Shown here: positions 51,027 through 61,678 of the stretch, one piece after another | How positions within the stretch are numbered: position 1 is the first letter of the stretch | How the letters are laid out: every line of letters starts with the position of its first letter | Source of the DNA: Candidatus Pantoea edessiphila | Lineage (GTDB): Bacteria > Pseudomonadota > Gammaproteobacteria > Enterobacterales > Enterobacteriaceae | Assembly: GCF_002933335.1 (NCBI RefSeq) | Contig: NZ_PDKS01000001.1 | Coordinates: forward strand, 248,001 to 312,000 | Direction: 5' to 3' | DNA length: 64,000 nt | The notes under the pieces: generated by a model | Database searches by the model: none | What the model was told of the DNA's origin: nothing | Seen by the model: the letters and a program-made list of their open reading frames with translations, nothing else | Translations under genes and position numbers: made by a program

Positions 51027-51545
51027 TCATAATTGTTTTTCAATATTAGATTCTATCAACCAAATACATTTATCTAGATCACGAGATAGAGATATTAATA
51101 TATCATTCGTCACTAAATCTTGTATATTATTTATTTCTTTAATATTATTTGTTGTTATATTGTTATAACGTCTAATGAGTTCATTTAAGTGATTTTGTAT
51201 ATTATCGATATTTATTGGGTAACTTTTTAATGATGTTTGATTATAAACCGTTTGTAGAGTACCTAATGCAATGCCGTTTAATTGAACAATACGTTCAGCG
51301 ACAATATCTTGATGTTTAATTATAATATCATAACAATCGTCTAACATTTTATGTATTGCTATAAAATTAACTCCTCTTATATTCCAATGTGCTTGTTTAG
51401 TCATTAAAGATAAGTCAATTAATTCTGCCAATAATAAATTGAGTTTATTAATTATGTGTATTTTTTCATTGGTATCAATATGACTACAAGTATAAATTAA
51501 ATCAGAAGATAAACAATCATGATCTGTATGCTTAATATTTTTCAT
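51027..51545 (-). CDS. dps: DNA-protection protein Dps
   Basis: Dps (172 residues, E. coli 167) forms a 12-subunit shell that oxidises and stores iron and protects DNA. The ferroxidase residues are all present: the His in KQAHWN, His and Asp in IHKMLDD, and Asp and Glu in HQDIVAER. The N-terminal tail has fewer lysines than in E. coli, so DNA binding may be weaker (inference). The ATG at 51545 is chosen because GAGGAA lies just before it; an in-frame ATG four codons upstream overlaps that site. ompX is the divergent neighbour as in E. coli, with rhtA deleted. Confidence 0.95.
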   Translation of the reverse strand: MKNIKHTDHDCLSSDLIYTCSHIDTNEKIHIINKLNLLLAELIDLSLMTKQAHWNIRGVNFIAIHKMLDDCYDIIIKHQDIVAERIVQLNGIALGTLQTVYNQTSLKSYPINIDNIQNHLNELIRRYNNITTNNIKEINNIQDLVTNDILISLSRDLDKCIWLIESNIEKQL

Positions 51546-52091
51546 TGTTTTCCTCATTATAAATAGTTGAACATCATTATTTAATTAATAATGCTAGAAA
51601 ATTATTGATAAAAATCTATAAAACATTAATATATAGATTATATATTGTTTAAAATTAAATTTTATTTTTTATAAAAAGTATTCTTATAATGTATTTAAAA
51701 AATTATTTATTGTTTCAACAAGATAGAAATTATTAATTATTACAATAATATATTTCCGTTATTTAAAACATCCTTATCATCTAGCTAAAAGTTAAGCAAT
51801 CTATTTCTATAGATTATATTATAGTTATTTGTTATAGGAAATATTACTAAATATGTAAAGTACATGATTTCTGGTTTTATTAACTTTTGTAGATGGTTAC
51901 ATTTAGTTATTTGAGTTATTTTACTGAGTAGTTAAAGATTATATAAAACAAAGATAAATTAATATTTACAATACGTGAAAAATAATTGCATAAACCTTAT
52001 AAATATAAAAAATAATTAATTTGTAACCATTTAATTAATTTATCACATTTTAATTAAATGAAAATACATTTTTATTTCTTTGAGGTTAATT
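51546..52091. other. Divergent dps/ompX intergenic region
   Basis: The 546 bases contain no recognisable gene. rhtA, between dps and ompX in E. coli, has been lost without a visible trace. Promoters for both genes should lie here. Confidence 0.55.
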
Positions 52092-52607
52092 ATGAAAAAA
52101 TATGCATATTCTTTTGTATTAGCTTGCATAATGTTTTTATATATCAATGTATCACATGCACATATTGCAATAATTGGTGGAGTTGCTCATGGTAGTTCTA
52201 AAAAAATGCCTATTGACTCAAGTGGTGTGAATTTAAAATATCGTTATGAACATGAGATTTATCCCATTAGTTGGATAAATTCCTTCATGTATACCAGTAT
52301 TAATAAGTTTCAAGATAATTTTTACCTAAAAAGTCAATATTATAGTATTTGTACAGGTCCTTCATTTCGTTTAAATAATTGGTCTAGCATTTATGGTGGT
52401 TTAGGTTTGGGCTATGGTAAATTTCAAAGTAGACATACAGTTGTAATAAACAATAAATTTTTGTTTTCCAATTTCGGGCCTTCATTGATGATGGGAATCC
52501 AATTTAATCCTACAAAAAATTTCTTTATTGACTTAGGATATGAAGCCGGTATCATGAAAGATAATAACATCAATAATGTTGTTGCTGGTATAGGTTATAG
52601 TTTTTAG
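52092..52607 (+). CDS. ompX: Outer membrane protein OmpX
   Basis: This small eight-strand barrel has 171 residues, the same as E. coli OmpX. A signal peptide of about 24 residues ends in SHA. The pattern then follows the family, including NLKYRYEH, YYSICTGPSFRLNNWSSIYGGLGLGYGKF and the end VVAGIGYSF with C-terminal Phe. The ATG at 52092 has TGAGGT six bases before it; an earlier TTG at 52080 would overlap that site. The family includes Ail-type adhesins and complement-resistance proteins, so a host-surface role is possible but unproven. Synteny with dps supports ompX. Confidence 0.93.
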   Translation: MKKYAYSFVLACIMFLYINVSHAHIAIIGGVAHGSSKKMPIDSSGVNLKYRYEHEIYPISWINSFMYTSINKFQDNFYLKSQYYSICTGPSFRLNNWSSIYGGLGLGYGKFQSRHTVVINNKFLFSNFGPSLMMGIQFNPTKNFFIDLGYEAGIMKDNNINNVVAGIGYSF

Positions 52608-52630
52608 TTTTATCTTTATGATTTGAAAAT

Positions 52631-52657
52631 TAAAGACGGTATATAAAACCGTCTTTA
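52631..52657 (+). terminator. ompX rho-independent terminator
   Basis: TAAAGACGGT (52631-52640) pairs perfectly with ACCGTCTTTA (52648-52657) around a 7-base loop. The descending arm is T-rich. It lies 23 bases past the stop. Confidence 0.8.
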
Positions 52658-53185
52658 TAAATAGTTTATTATATTTTGTGAATATATATTTCTGTTAAGA
52701 TTTATATTTTTTGTTTTTGCAGTATATTATTTTAAAACAAACTAACTTATAAATGAATAAACATATTGAAAATTAATCATAATATTATTAATAATTTGAT
52801 TTTAGCCATAATAGTAATAATGACTATTATAGTAGTTACGTTATTAATTTTTAAAATTAATAAATTAACTTTTAGTACTATCTGTTGATTAACTAATCAT
52901 TAACAATGATTTTTTACTTAATATCATGATATTATAATAGGTTAGAAATAATTTCTATTATTTATAAATAATTAAACTATTATTAGTTTGGATACTTATA
53001 ATTATTAAATTTATTAAAAGTAATATTATCATCATTGATAACATGTATTGCTATTTTAAGAATTTTTTTTATATTAGAATAAATAATCAATATAATTTAT
53101 ATTATTTGATTAAATCAAGGAAGTTGTTTATTTAATATAACAAATAAATTTTACTATAGCAGATATATTCAATTATTGAAAATAC

Positions 53186-53217
53186 AATGTAATGTATGTG
53201 TAATGTAATGTATGTGT
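53186..53217. repeat. Perfect 16-base tandem duplication
   Basis: AATGTAATGTATGTGT occurs at 53186-53201 and again at 53202-53217, in noncoding DNA. Confidence 0.95.
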
Positions 53218-54071
53218 ATAGCATTAATAATTAGTTCTATTATATATATAAAAAAATTAAAACAACTATATAGATATTTATTTTTAATAACAGTAAAATT
53301 ATTTCTATACTAAAAGCAATATTGACAATTATCAGAAACAAAATAAAATATATTGCTATGAGATTATTACAACTATATTTAATTAATATGATTGATGTAT
53401 AGAGTTTGATGGAATACATAAATACATAATATAGGCATATTAATAAGATTATTATGGACATCATGCAAATAATCTATTTTAGTATATTTTTAATATAAAT
53501 TTGACAATTAATATTACAAAGTTATGTTTGAATTGTTCAAAGGGGTTAGAGTTGATAATTATGTTGTAATATGATGTTATCAATTAGAAGAAATTTTATA
53601 AAAAACAGTAAATATTGATACATATTATGCAATATGTATTTTGTATGTATTTAATATAATTATGAAGACAATTTATAAAATTTAAATTAAATAATTTATT
53701 ATAGTCATTATTAATAAATAAAAAAAGAAGATAATAATTTTTATAAAATTATTTACTAAATATTAGAAAAATAGATTTTAAAATTAATGTAATTTATAAT
53801 CCTCTATTAATAATTAATTTTAATTAATTTAAAGTTCAATTTTCAAAGAAGACATGTTAAATATGGTTAATATGTTTTATTTTCTAAAAGAATTTGTAAT
53901 ATACTTATTTTATAATTAATTAAATATTATAATATTTAATTAATTAAAATCTATTAATAAATAATAAATTCTATAATTTTTATAGAATAAGATTTGTATC
54001 TTATCACAATTAGATGAATATTATTGATAAAAATTTAATTACACTCCTAATTTATAATAAAGGATATTATT

Positions 54072-54476
54072 ATGAGTGATCCATTTAAAATTTTAAATAA
54101 CATTCGTACATTACGAGCTCAAACTCGTGAACTTCCATTAGCCGATTTAGAAGAAATTTTAGAAAAACTAACCGTTGTAGTAACTGAACGTCGTGAAGAA
54201 GCAGAAACAGAAGAAATACAAAATCGCGAGAAAGAAGAAAAATTATCTAAATATCGTAAAATGTTATTAGAAGACGGAATTGATCCCAGTGAACTGTTAG
54301 GATTAATAGAAATAGACAAAAAAAGAAACAAGCGCATTCCAAGACCAGCAAAATATTCCTATATAGATGAAAATGGTATTCAGAAATTATGGACAGGTCA
54401 AGGAAGAACACCTCTAGCTATTAAAAAAGCTATAGCAGCAGGAAAAAATCTAGAAAGCTTTCTTATTATTGATTGA
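54072..54476 (+). CDS. hns: Nucleoid-associated protein H-NS
   Basis: H-NS (134 residues, E. coli 137) binds and silences AT-rich DNA. The N-terminal oligomerisation helices ([28 protein letters not shown]) and the C-terminal DNA-binding domain ([20 protein letters not shown] at residues 107-114, with the minor-groove QGR at 110-112) are intact. The linker (about 80-92) is lysine/arginine-rich. It resembles H-NS more than the paralogue StpA. AAGGA-type ribosome-binding site precedes the ATG. Its E. coli neighbours are not the ones seen here, so it has been moved. Confidence 0.95.
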   Translation: MSDPFKILNNIRTLRAQTRELPLADLEEILEKLTVVVTERREEAETEEIQNREKEEKLSKYRKMLLEDGIDPSELLGLIEIDKKRNKRIPRPAKYSYIDENGIQKLWTGQGRTPLAIKKAIAAGKNLESFLIID

Positions 54477-54609
54477 CTTCTATGAAATGAAATCAATTAT
54501 AATAGCTAAGGCTAAGAGCCCTCCTGAGAGATTTGTATTTAATACATGATATCTGATGGATAATATATAGTGAATATTTTACAAAACATGTGATTTCTAA
54601 AAACATCAA

Positions 54610-54638
54610 ACTTTAATACCAGGAAACTGTATTAAAGT
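54610..54638 (+). terminator. Perfect hairpin downstream of hns
   Basis: ACTTTAATAC (54610-54619) pairs with GTATTAAAGT (54629-54638) around a 9-base loop. No T run follows, so a terminator role for hns or moeB is only possible. Confidence 0.4.
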
Positions 54639-54734
54639 ATATACAATAATTAATGTAATTCATATGGTTATGATATTATTCATGTAAAGCATGTTTACCA
54701 AACATAATTTGTTTGTCAATAAATATAATTAAAA

Positions 54735-55496
54735 TTAATTACATACTGTACAATTGTTATCCTTATTAATTTTTATTTGGTTAAATTCTAAATTAAATCC
54801 ATCATAGATAAGTAAACTTGATGTAAATTGATTGCCATAGTTAGTTAATAATTTAAGTGCTTCTAATGACTGCATAGCACCAATTACACCAACAATAGGG
54901 GACATTATTCCTTGTCCTATGCAATTATAATCGATATGATTAAAAAAACGGCTAATACACCGAAAACATGGATTATCTGGTAACCAATTAAAAGTACTTA
55001 GATAACCCTCCATACGAATAGCAGCTCCAAAAACTAATGGGATTTTAAAAACAGAACATAAATAGTTAATTTGTTCACGAGTAGTGATATTATCACTGCA
55101 ATCAATAATTACTGTTTGTCTCCTAATAATTTCTAATATATTATCTTTTTCTAATTTATCATTAACTACATTGATTATACAATGTGGATTTATTTTAGAT
55201 AAATCTTCAGCAGCAGAATACACTTTAGATCTATTAATATCAATATCATGATGTAAAATTTGACGTGATAAGTTAGATAACATTACAGTATCATAATCAA
55301 TTAATGTAATTTCTCCTAAACCTGATGCTACAATATAAAGAGCTGCTGTACAACCTAATCCACCTAAACCAATTATGGCTACTTTACTAGACTTTATTTT
55401 CTTTTGGCCTTCAAAATTGAACCTGTCTAATTTGATTTGTTCAATATAACGTAATATTTCTTCTTTATTTTTTATGATTTTAAACTCATTTCTCAA
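54735..55496 (-). CDS. moeB: Molybdopterin-synthase adenylyltransferase MoeB
   Basis: MoeB (253 residues, E. coli 249) adenylates the C-terminus of MoaD so that it can receive sulfur for molybdopterin synthesis. The nucleotide site GLGGLG follows a Rossmann strand near residue 43; LSNLSRQILH and GAAIRMEG are typical of MoeB rather than the related ThiF. Zinc cysteine pairs are CFRC and CTVC at the C-terminus. The start appears to be TTG at 55496, overlapping the end of moeA by 11 bases, so it is translationally coupled. Residues 1-15 are variable. Confidence 0.93.
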   Translation of the reverse strand: MRNEFKIIKNKEEILRYIEQIKLDRFNFEGQKKIKSSKVAIIGLGGLGCTAALYIVASGLGEITLIDYDTVMLSNLSRQILHHDIDINRSKVYSAAEDLSKINPHCIINVVNDKLEKDNILEIIRRQTVIIDCSDNITTREQINYLCSVFKIPLVFGAAIRMEGYLSTFNWLPDNPCFRCISRFFNHIDYNCIGQGIMSPIVGVIGAMQSLEALKLLTNYGNQFTSSLLIYDGFNLEFNQIKINKDNNCTVCN

Positions 55497-56730
55497 GTAA
55501 CATATTAAAAGGTTCTACTTCTACCCAATCACCAGCTTTAACATTACCTTGTTCACAACCTAATATAATAAAACAATTAGCTTTTGTAAAAGAACTAAAA
55601 AAATGTGAATTTTGAACTCCAGTACTACAAACTTGCATTTCATGTTTATCGCTTTGAACCAAATAGCCTCTCTGAAATTCAATAAAACCTGGAGATTTTT
55701 TTAAATTTGTTGCAGTGCGAACTTTGTACCTTTTTTTAAAGATAGAAGGATAATTTTGCCCTTGACATTTAGAGATAAAAGGTTGTGCTAACTGATAAAA
55801 TGTTACAATAGCTGAAACAGAGTTACCTGGTAATCCAATAAACCAACTTTTATCTAAATGTCCAAATGCGAAAGGTTTACCAGGTTTTATAGCTACTTTC
55901 CAAAAAATAATTCTCCCCATTTCTTCTAATACGGTCTTCATAAAATCAGTTTTACCGACAGAAAGGCTACCGGTAGTAATTACTATATCAGAAGATATAT
56001 CAGCCTCTTTAATAACATAACGTATATCATTAATATTATCTTTAATAATTCCAAAATCTATAACTTCACAGCCTAATTTCTTTAACATTAATGAAATAGC
56101 AAAACGATTAATATCGTATAATTTATTATTAAAGTTTATCTTTTTACCAATATATTGCAATTCATCACCGGTAGAAAAAATTGCAACACGAAGTTTACGT
56201 ACTACATTGATACTAACAATACCCAGTGATGCAATTAAAGATAACTCTGTAATACCAAGTTTTACACCTTTATCAATCACAACATCACCAATTTTAATAT
56301 CTTCACCAACTAAACGAATATTTTGTCCTAAAATAACTGGTTTATTAATAAAAATATTATTATTAATAATTTTAACATCTTCTTGTTTTATTACTGCTTC
56401 GCAGCTCTTTGGTATTTGTGCTCCAGTCATTATACTTATTGCACTATCATTTGGCCAATTTCCAATAAATGGTTTACCAGCTAATGCATCACCACAGACT
56501 TTTAATAAATTATTCATTTTCATATCATGAGATTTTATAGCATAACCGTCCATTGCTGAACTATTAAATGAAGGTAAATCAATAGGTGATATCAATGATT
56601 CAGATGTAATACATCCTAAAGCATCTACAATTGGCAAACATATATAATTAGTTACTGGATAGGCGTGTGATAGCATTGTTTTGCGAGCATTTTGGAATGA
56701 CGTTAATTTTTTAATAGAGTTTTTCATCAT
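55486..56730 (-). CDS. moeA: Molybdopterin molybdenumtransferase MoeA
   Basis: MoeA (414 residues from this start, E. coli 411) inserts molybdate into adenylylated molybdopterin. FNSSAMDGYA, IMTGAQIP, GQNIRLVGEDI, FSTGDELQ, KPGKPFAFG and GLPGNSVSA are conserved. The usually invariant SGGVSVG-type motif reads TGSLSVGKTDF, with Gly to Ser and an acidic residue to Lys, in an active-site loop. The open frame runs to 56763, but the ATGs at 56730/56727 give a normal N-terminus. The moeA-moeB order is as in E. coli. The moa genes needed upstream in the pathway are not in this window. Confidence 0.93.
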   Translation of the reverse strand: MMKNSIKKLTSFQNARKTMLSHAYPVTNYICLPIVDALGCITSESLISPIDLPSFNSSAMDGYAIKSHDMKMNNLLKVCGDALAGKPFIGNWPNDSAISIMTGAQIPKSCEAVIKQEDVKIINNNIFINKPVILGQNIRLVGEDIKIGDVVIDKGVKLGITELSLIASLGIVSINVVRKLRVAIFSTGDELQYIGKKINFNNKLYDINRFAISLMLKKLGCEVIDFGIIKDNINDIRYVIKEADISSDIVITTGSLSVGKTDFMKTVLEEMGRIIFWKVAIKPGKPFAFGHLDKSWFIGLPGNSVSAIVTFYQLAQPFISKCQGQNYPSIFKKRYKVRTATNLKKSPGFIEFQRGYLVQSDKHEMQVCSTGVQNSHFFSSFTKANCFIILGCEQGNVKAGDWVEVEPFNMLLEK

Positions 56731-57305
56731 AATGTAGCAAAATCGCGTTATAAAACATAACAATTACAAAACTAAAAGACTTGATTAAAATAAAAATTTT
56801 TAAAAACATGCTGTTTTAAATATTTAAATAATTTTCTAACTATTACCATTTAACAACAAAATTATTTTAATGATATTGTCAATATTATAAGCATCTAATT
56901 TTAATTAATGTATACATATATAAATATTATATTCAAAACATATTGTTCCGCTCTAATATTATAGAACTATAATTAATAGTTATTAGTTATGAACTAATAT
57001 AATGTTAAACATATAAATTATGTATTATTTTTCTATTATATTAATACTAGTTATTTGTTGATTTAATTTATTTGTTTAATCTAATTATAAATACAAATAT
57101 CAATTTATAAATACAAATATCAATTTATTGAATCAAATTGATTGAATCAAATTAAATAATTTAATATTTTTAAATTTTACTAATTGTAAAAATTTTGCTT
57201 AAATTATAAAATGAGTACTAAAATAATACATTTAACCAATTAAAACAATTAAACAATAATCAATAAACTTTAAATAAAAGATTAGATGAATTTTTGAAAA
57301 AACAC
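56731..57305. other. Repeat-containing divergent spacer between moeA and dacC
   Basis: No gene is recognisable in about 575 bases. It contains a perfect 20-base tandem duplication and a 14-base one directly after it (57085-57154). Confidence 0.55.
57085..57154. repeat. Adjacent 20-base and 14-base tandem duplications
   Basis: TTATAAATACAAATATCAAT is at 57085-57104 and again at 57105-57124. A 14-base unit (ATTGAATCAAATTG) follows at 57127-57140 and 57141-57154, with one mismatch in the last base. Confidence 0.93.
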
Positions 57306-58511
57306 ATGATAAATATTAAAAATATTTTTCTTATAATAGCTTTTGTTATAGAATCATTTTACTTACTTACTTGCCCCTTTAATGTTTATGCTAAAGAGGA
57401 ATTGCCAGTAGCTCCTAAAATGAACGCTAAGGCTTGGGTTCTTATTGATTATTCTAATGGAACAGTATTATCGGAATTTAATTCTGATAAAAAGCTTAAT
57501 CCAGCTAGTCTAACTAAAATGATGACTAGTTATGTAATAGGTCAAAAGATAAAAGAAGGTAAAATAAAATATGAAGACATAGTAACAATAAATAAAGATG
57601 CATGGGCACCAGGTAATCCATTATTGCAAGGTTCATCATTAATGTTTATAAAACCTGGTGATCAAGTATCTGTCTATGATTTAAATAAGGGTGTTGCTAT
57701 TCAATCTGGTAACGATGCTTGTATAGCATTGGCAGATTATATAGGAGGGAGTCAAAATGCATTTGTTGATTTAATGAATTATTATGTAAAAGTATTAGGA
57801 TTAAAGAACACTCATTTTATGACAGTTCATGGTCTTGATTCTGATGGACAATATAGTACTGCTCACGATATGGCTATCATTGGTCAAGCATTAATCCGAG
57901 ATGTTCCTAAAGAATATGAATTAAATAAAGAAAAAGAATTTACTTTTAATCACATTAAGCAAATCAATAGAAATAAATTACTTTGGAGTAATGTTTTAAA
58001 AGTTGACGGTATTAAAACTGGTCATACATTAGGAGCTGGAAATAACTTAGTAGCCTCTGCTGTGGACAATAACACTCGTTTAATTTCTGTTATACTAGGA
58101 GCGCCAAACGATCCTGTCCGTTTTACAGATAGTGAAAGATTATTAATATGGGGTTTTAATTTCTTTGAGACCGTAAATCCTATAAAAGCAAATGTACCCT
58201 TAACAAGTAGAAGAGTGTGGTTTGGAAAATCTAGTAAAGTTAATATTGGTATTAATAATGATGTATCCTTAACTATAATCAAAGATCAAAAACAAGATGT
58301 TAAAATAAACTTTAGTCTAAATTCAGAACGCTTGGATGCTCCTTTAAAAAAGGGTCAAATAATTGGGAAGGTTGTTTTTAAAATCCAAGATAAAGAAGTA
58401 GACGATTGTCCATTGGTAGTGCTTAATGAAGTTAAGAAAGGAAATTTTTTCAGCAGATTTATAGATTTTATAATCATCAAAATTAATACTTGGTTTGGTC
58501 TTTCACTCTAA
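57306..58511 (+). CDS. dacC: D-alanyl-D-alanine carboxypeptidase (PBP6 type)
   Basis: This low-molecular-weight penicillin-binding protein trims the terminal D-Ala from peptidoglycan stem peptides. A signal peptide ends near VYA; the SXXK motif is Ser68-Leu-Thr-Lys71 (PASLTKMM), SGN is in IQSGNDACIA, and KTG in GIKTGHT. The C-terminal beta domain and amphipathic anchor (FFSRFIDFIIIKINTWFG) are kept. It resembles both DacA and DacC of E. coli; the segment KPGDQVSVYDLNKGVAIQSGNDACIALADY and the position before nfsA/rimK favour dacC. The ATG at 57306 is preferred to a TTG at 57294; neither has a clear ribosome-binding site. Confidence 0.92.
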   Translation: MINIKNIFLIIAFVIESFYLLTCPFNVYAKEELPVAPKMNAKAWVLIDYSNGTVLSEFNSDKKLNPASLTKMMTSYVIGQKIKEGKIKYEDIVTINKDAWAPGNPLLQGSSLMFIKPGDQVSVYDLNKGVAIQSGNDACIALADYIGGSQNAFVDLMNYYVKVLGLKNTHFMTVHGLDSDGQYSTAHDMAIIGQALIRDVPKEYELNKEKEFTFNHIKQINRNKLLWSNVLKVDGIKTGHTLGAGNNLVASAVDNNTRLISVILGAPNDPVRFTDSERLLIWGFNFFETVNPIKANVPLTSRRVWFGKSSKVNIGINNDVSLTIIKDQKQDVKINFSLNSERLDAPLKKGQIIGKVVFKIQDKEVDDCPLVVLNEVKKGNFFSRFIDFIIIKINTWFGLSL

Positions 58512-58699
58512 ATCTTATTAAATACATTAAATAGTGAATACATCCATTAATTTATGTTGGATATTTTATAATTGAGTACGGTAATATATTGATTGATAAA
58601 TTAATTTATAATTTGAATTTTTTTATTAAATGTTATAAATAAATGTTAAACGAGTAGTATTTATAAAATATTTAACGTTAGATTTTATGGATATCAAAT

Positions 58700-59412
58700 A
58701 AATTCAACAACTATTAATTTAATTTGTAATTACCATTTCATTTGTTGTTTTGCTTCTTAAAGTATTAGTTATGCACAATATCAAGCAATTATTGCTTCGA
58801 TTCAAACAGCTTCTACATTTGGATCTTTACAGTATTTCTCTATTATATATGTTACAGATAAATCATTGCTTTTATACATTAAATATTTATCTAACAATCA
58901 AAAATGGATAATCCTAATATGCCAAATTTTGCTCCTCCTTTAATAGACATTTATAAATTTGTAATAACGCTAAACATTGTAGATATATTGAATAACTTAT
59001 TATTGGCTAGATTGATACTGTAATTATTGCATAAAACGCAATATTTATTACAGACTATTTGAATTTAGGTGCTTTTCTTATAGGTGGTATTTGTAACAAT
59101 ATTTACAAAACGATTAAATTATTAAATTTGCCGAAATTCATGTTACTATTATTTAGGTTATCCAAAATATGTTCCTGAAATTAAATTTTGTATACTACCG
59201 GCAACTATTTTATATAAAAATTATGTATCATATAATAGACCAAAACACACTTGGAAATATACAACATAAACATTAAAAATCGTTATAGCAGTAGCAAAGT
59301 TAACAAACGTAAAAATATAATGTGAAATCAATTAATGCAAAAATTAATCATGAGAAAGATCTGATTAATTATGCTTTAAATTTCTAAAAAACAAGGTTGG
59401 TCAATATATTAA
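58700..59412 (+). pseudogene. nfsA: Relic of nitroreductase gene nfsA
   Basis: This apparent spacer reads as a broken NfsA (NADPH nitroreductase, 240 residues in E. coli). From 58707 one frame gives TTINLIC and, after an in-frame TAA, YAQYQAIIASIQTASTFGSL and QYFSIIYVTDKSLL, matching E. coli PTIELIC, AQREAIINSARATSSSSFLQ and SSIIRITDKAL. Further on DYLNLGAFLIGGICNNIYK and TIKLLNLPKF match the LGLGGVYIGGLRNNIEAVTKLLKLP region, and the end KKQGWS matches HKQGWA. Several stops and frameshifts break it. Its place directly before rimK is that of E. coli nfsA. Confidence 0.9.
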
Positions 59413-59443
59413 TGAGAAATATAACCAATTAAGGAATTAAAAG

Positions 59444-60325
59444 ATGAAAATAGCTATTTTATCTCGAGATAGAACATTGTATTCGTGTTGTCGTTTAATT
59501 AAAATGGCTGAACATAGAGGTCATTATGTACAAGTTATTGATCCTTTATTGTGTAATTTGCAAATCAATGCGATTCATCCATCTATTTATTACAATGGGC
59601 AATTGTTAGATCATTTTGATGCAATTATTCCACGTATAGGAATATCTAGCTATTTCTATGGAATAAATTTATTACGTCAATTTGAAATTTGCGGTAGTTA
59701 TTCATTAAATAAATCAATTTCTATATCTAAAGCACATGATAAGCTACATTCTTTACAATTATTGTCGGAAGCAGGTATTGATATTCCAATAACTAGTTGT
59801 GTTTCTTGGTTTCAAAAAACTGAGCAATTAACTGATTTAGTAGGTGGTGTACCATTAATAATAAAATTAGTAGAAGGATCTCAAGGAGTTGGTGTAATAA
59901 TAGCTGAAACTTATAGAGCAGCAGAAAGCATAATTGATGCTTTTCGTATTATGAATGCTAATATTTTAATACAAGAATTTATTAAAGAAGCTAATGGTTG
60001 TGATTTGCGTTGCTTAGTTCTTGATAAGAAAGTAGTAGCTTCTATAGAACGAAAATCTAAAGAAGGAGATTTTCGTTCTAATTTACATCAAGGAGGAAAA
60101 GCTTATCATGTAGATATAACAGAAAAAGAACGTTTCATAGCGATAAAAGCAGCTGAAATTCTTAATCTTGAATTAGTAGGAGTTGATATTATAAGATCTA
60201 ATAGAGGACCTTTAATTACAGAAATCAATATTTCTCCTGGTTTAGAAGGAATCGAAAATATAAGTGGATTGAATATTGCTGGAAAAATAATTGATTTAAT
60301 TGAAAAAAAATATCTTGATATTTAA
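59444..60325 (+). CDS. rimK: Ribosomal protein S6-L-glutamate ligase RimK
   Basis: RimK (293 residues, E. coli 300) is an ATP-grasp ligase that adds glutamates to the C-terminus of ribosomal protein S6. Conserved blocks are KIAILSRD at the N-terminus, [26 protein letters not shown] (ATP-binding), [23 protein letters not shown] and the metal site [14 protein letters not shown]. The C-terminal few residues are missing. A ribosome-binding site AAGGAA precedes the ATG. The nfsA relic and this gene keep the E. coli order. Confidence 0.95.
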   Translation: MKIAILSRDRTLYSCCRLIKMAEHRGHYVQVIDPLLCNLQINAIHPSIYYNGQLLDHFDAIIPRIGISSYFYGINLLRQFEICGSYSLNKSISISKAHDKLHSLQLLSEAGIDIPITSCVSWFQKTEQLTDLVGGVPLIIKLVEGSQGVGVIIAETYRAAESIIDAFRIMNANILIQEFIKEANGCDLRCLVLDKKVVASIERKSKEGDFRSNLHQGGKAYHVDITEKERFIAIKAAEILNLELVGVDIIRSNRGPLITEINISPGLEGIENISGLNIAGKIIDLIEKKYLDI

Positions 60326-60383
60326 TGAGATAATTTTTATAAATCCAATCATTAAATAAATTTTATTATAAACTAATGCATAA

Positions 60384-60611
<228 letters not shown>

Positions 60612-60718
60612 CTAATATTTAGTGTTTGTTCTATTAAAAGCAAACCAAAATTAAATTATTTAATAACAGCTAAATAGTTATGTAGCTAAAATAATTTGCC
60701 ATATTTTACATATGGTTC

Positions 60719-61678
<960 letters not shown>

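Larger units (their letters stand above)
52608..54071. other. 1.46 kb gene-free AT-rich region between ompX and hns
   Basis: This is the longest stretch without a gene in the window. Apart from the ompX terminator and a 16-base tandem duplication at 53186-53217 I see nothing definite. Short frames exist but are low-complexity Ile/Leu/Tyr products of AT-rich DNA. The synteny break to hns falls here, so it may be a decayed segment too old to read. Confidence 0.6.

Noticed and set aside
53240-53464. A 74-residue hydrophobic frame on the minus strand between ompX and hns
   Set aside because: It is composed almost entirely of Ile, Leu, Tyr and Val as expected from random AT-rich DNA, and has no ribosome-binding site or recognisable relatives.
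54735-55496. Identification as ThiF instead of MoeB
   Set aside because: The motif GAAIRMEG and the direct overlap with moeA fit MoeB; ThiF has a different sequence at that site.
57306-58511. Identification as DacA instead of DacC
   Set aside because: Both are similar, but the KPGDQVSV-DLNKGV-IQSGNDACIALADY region and the position near nfsA/rimK favour DacC. Some doubt remains.
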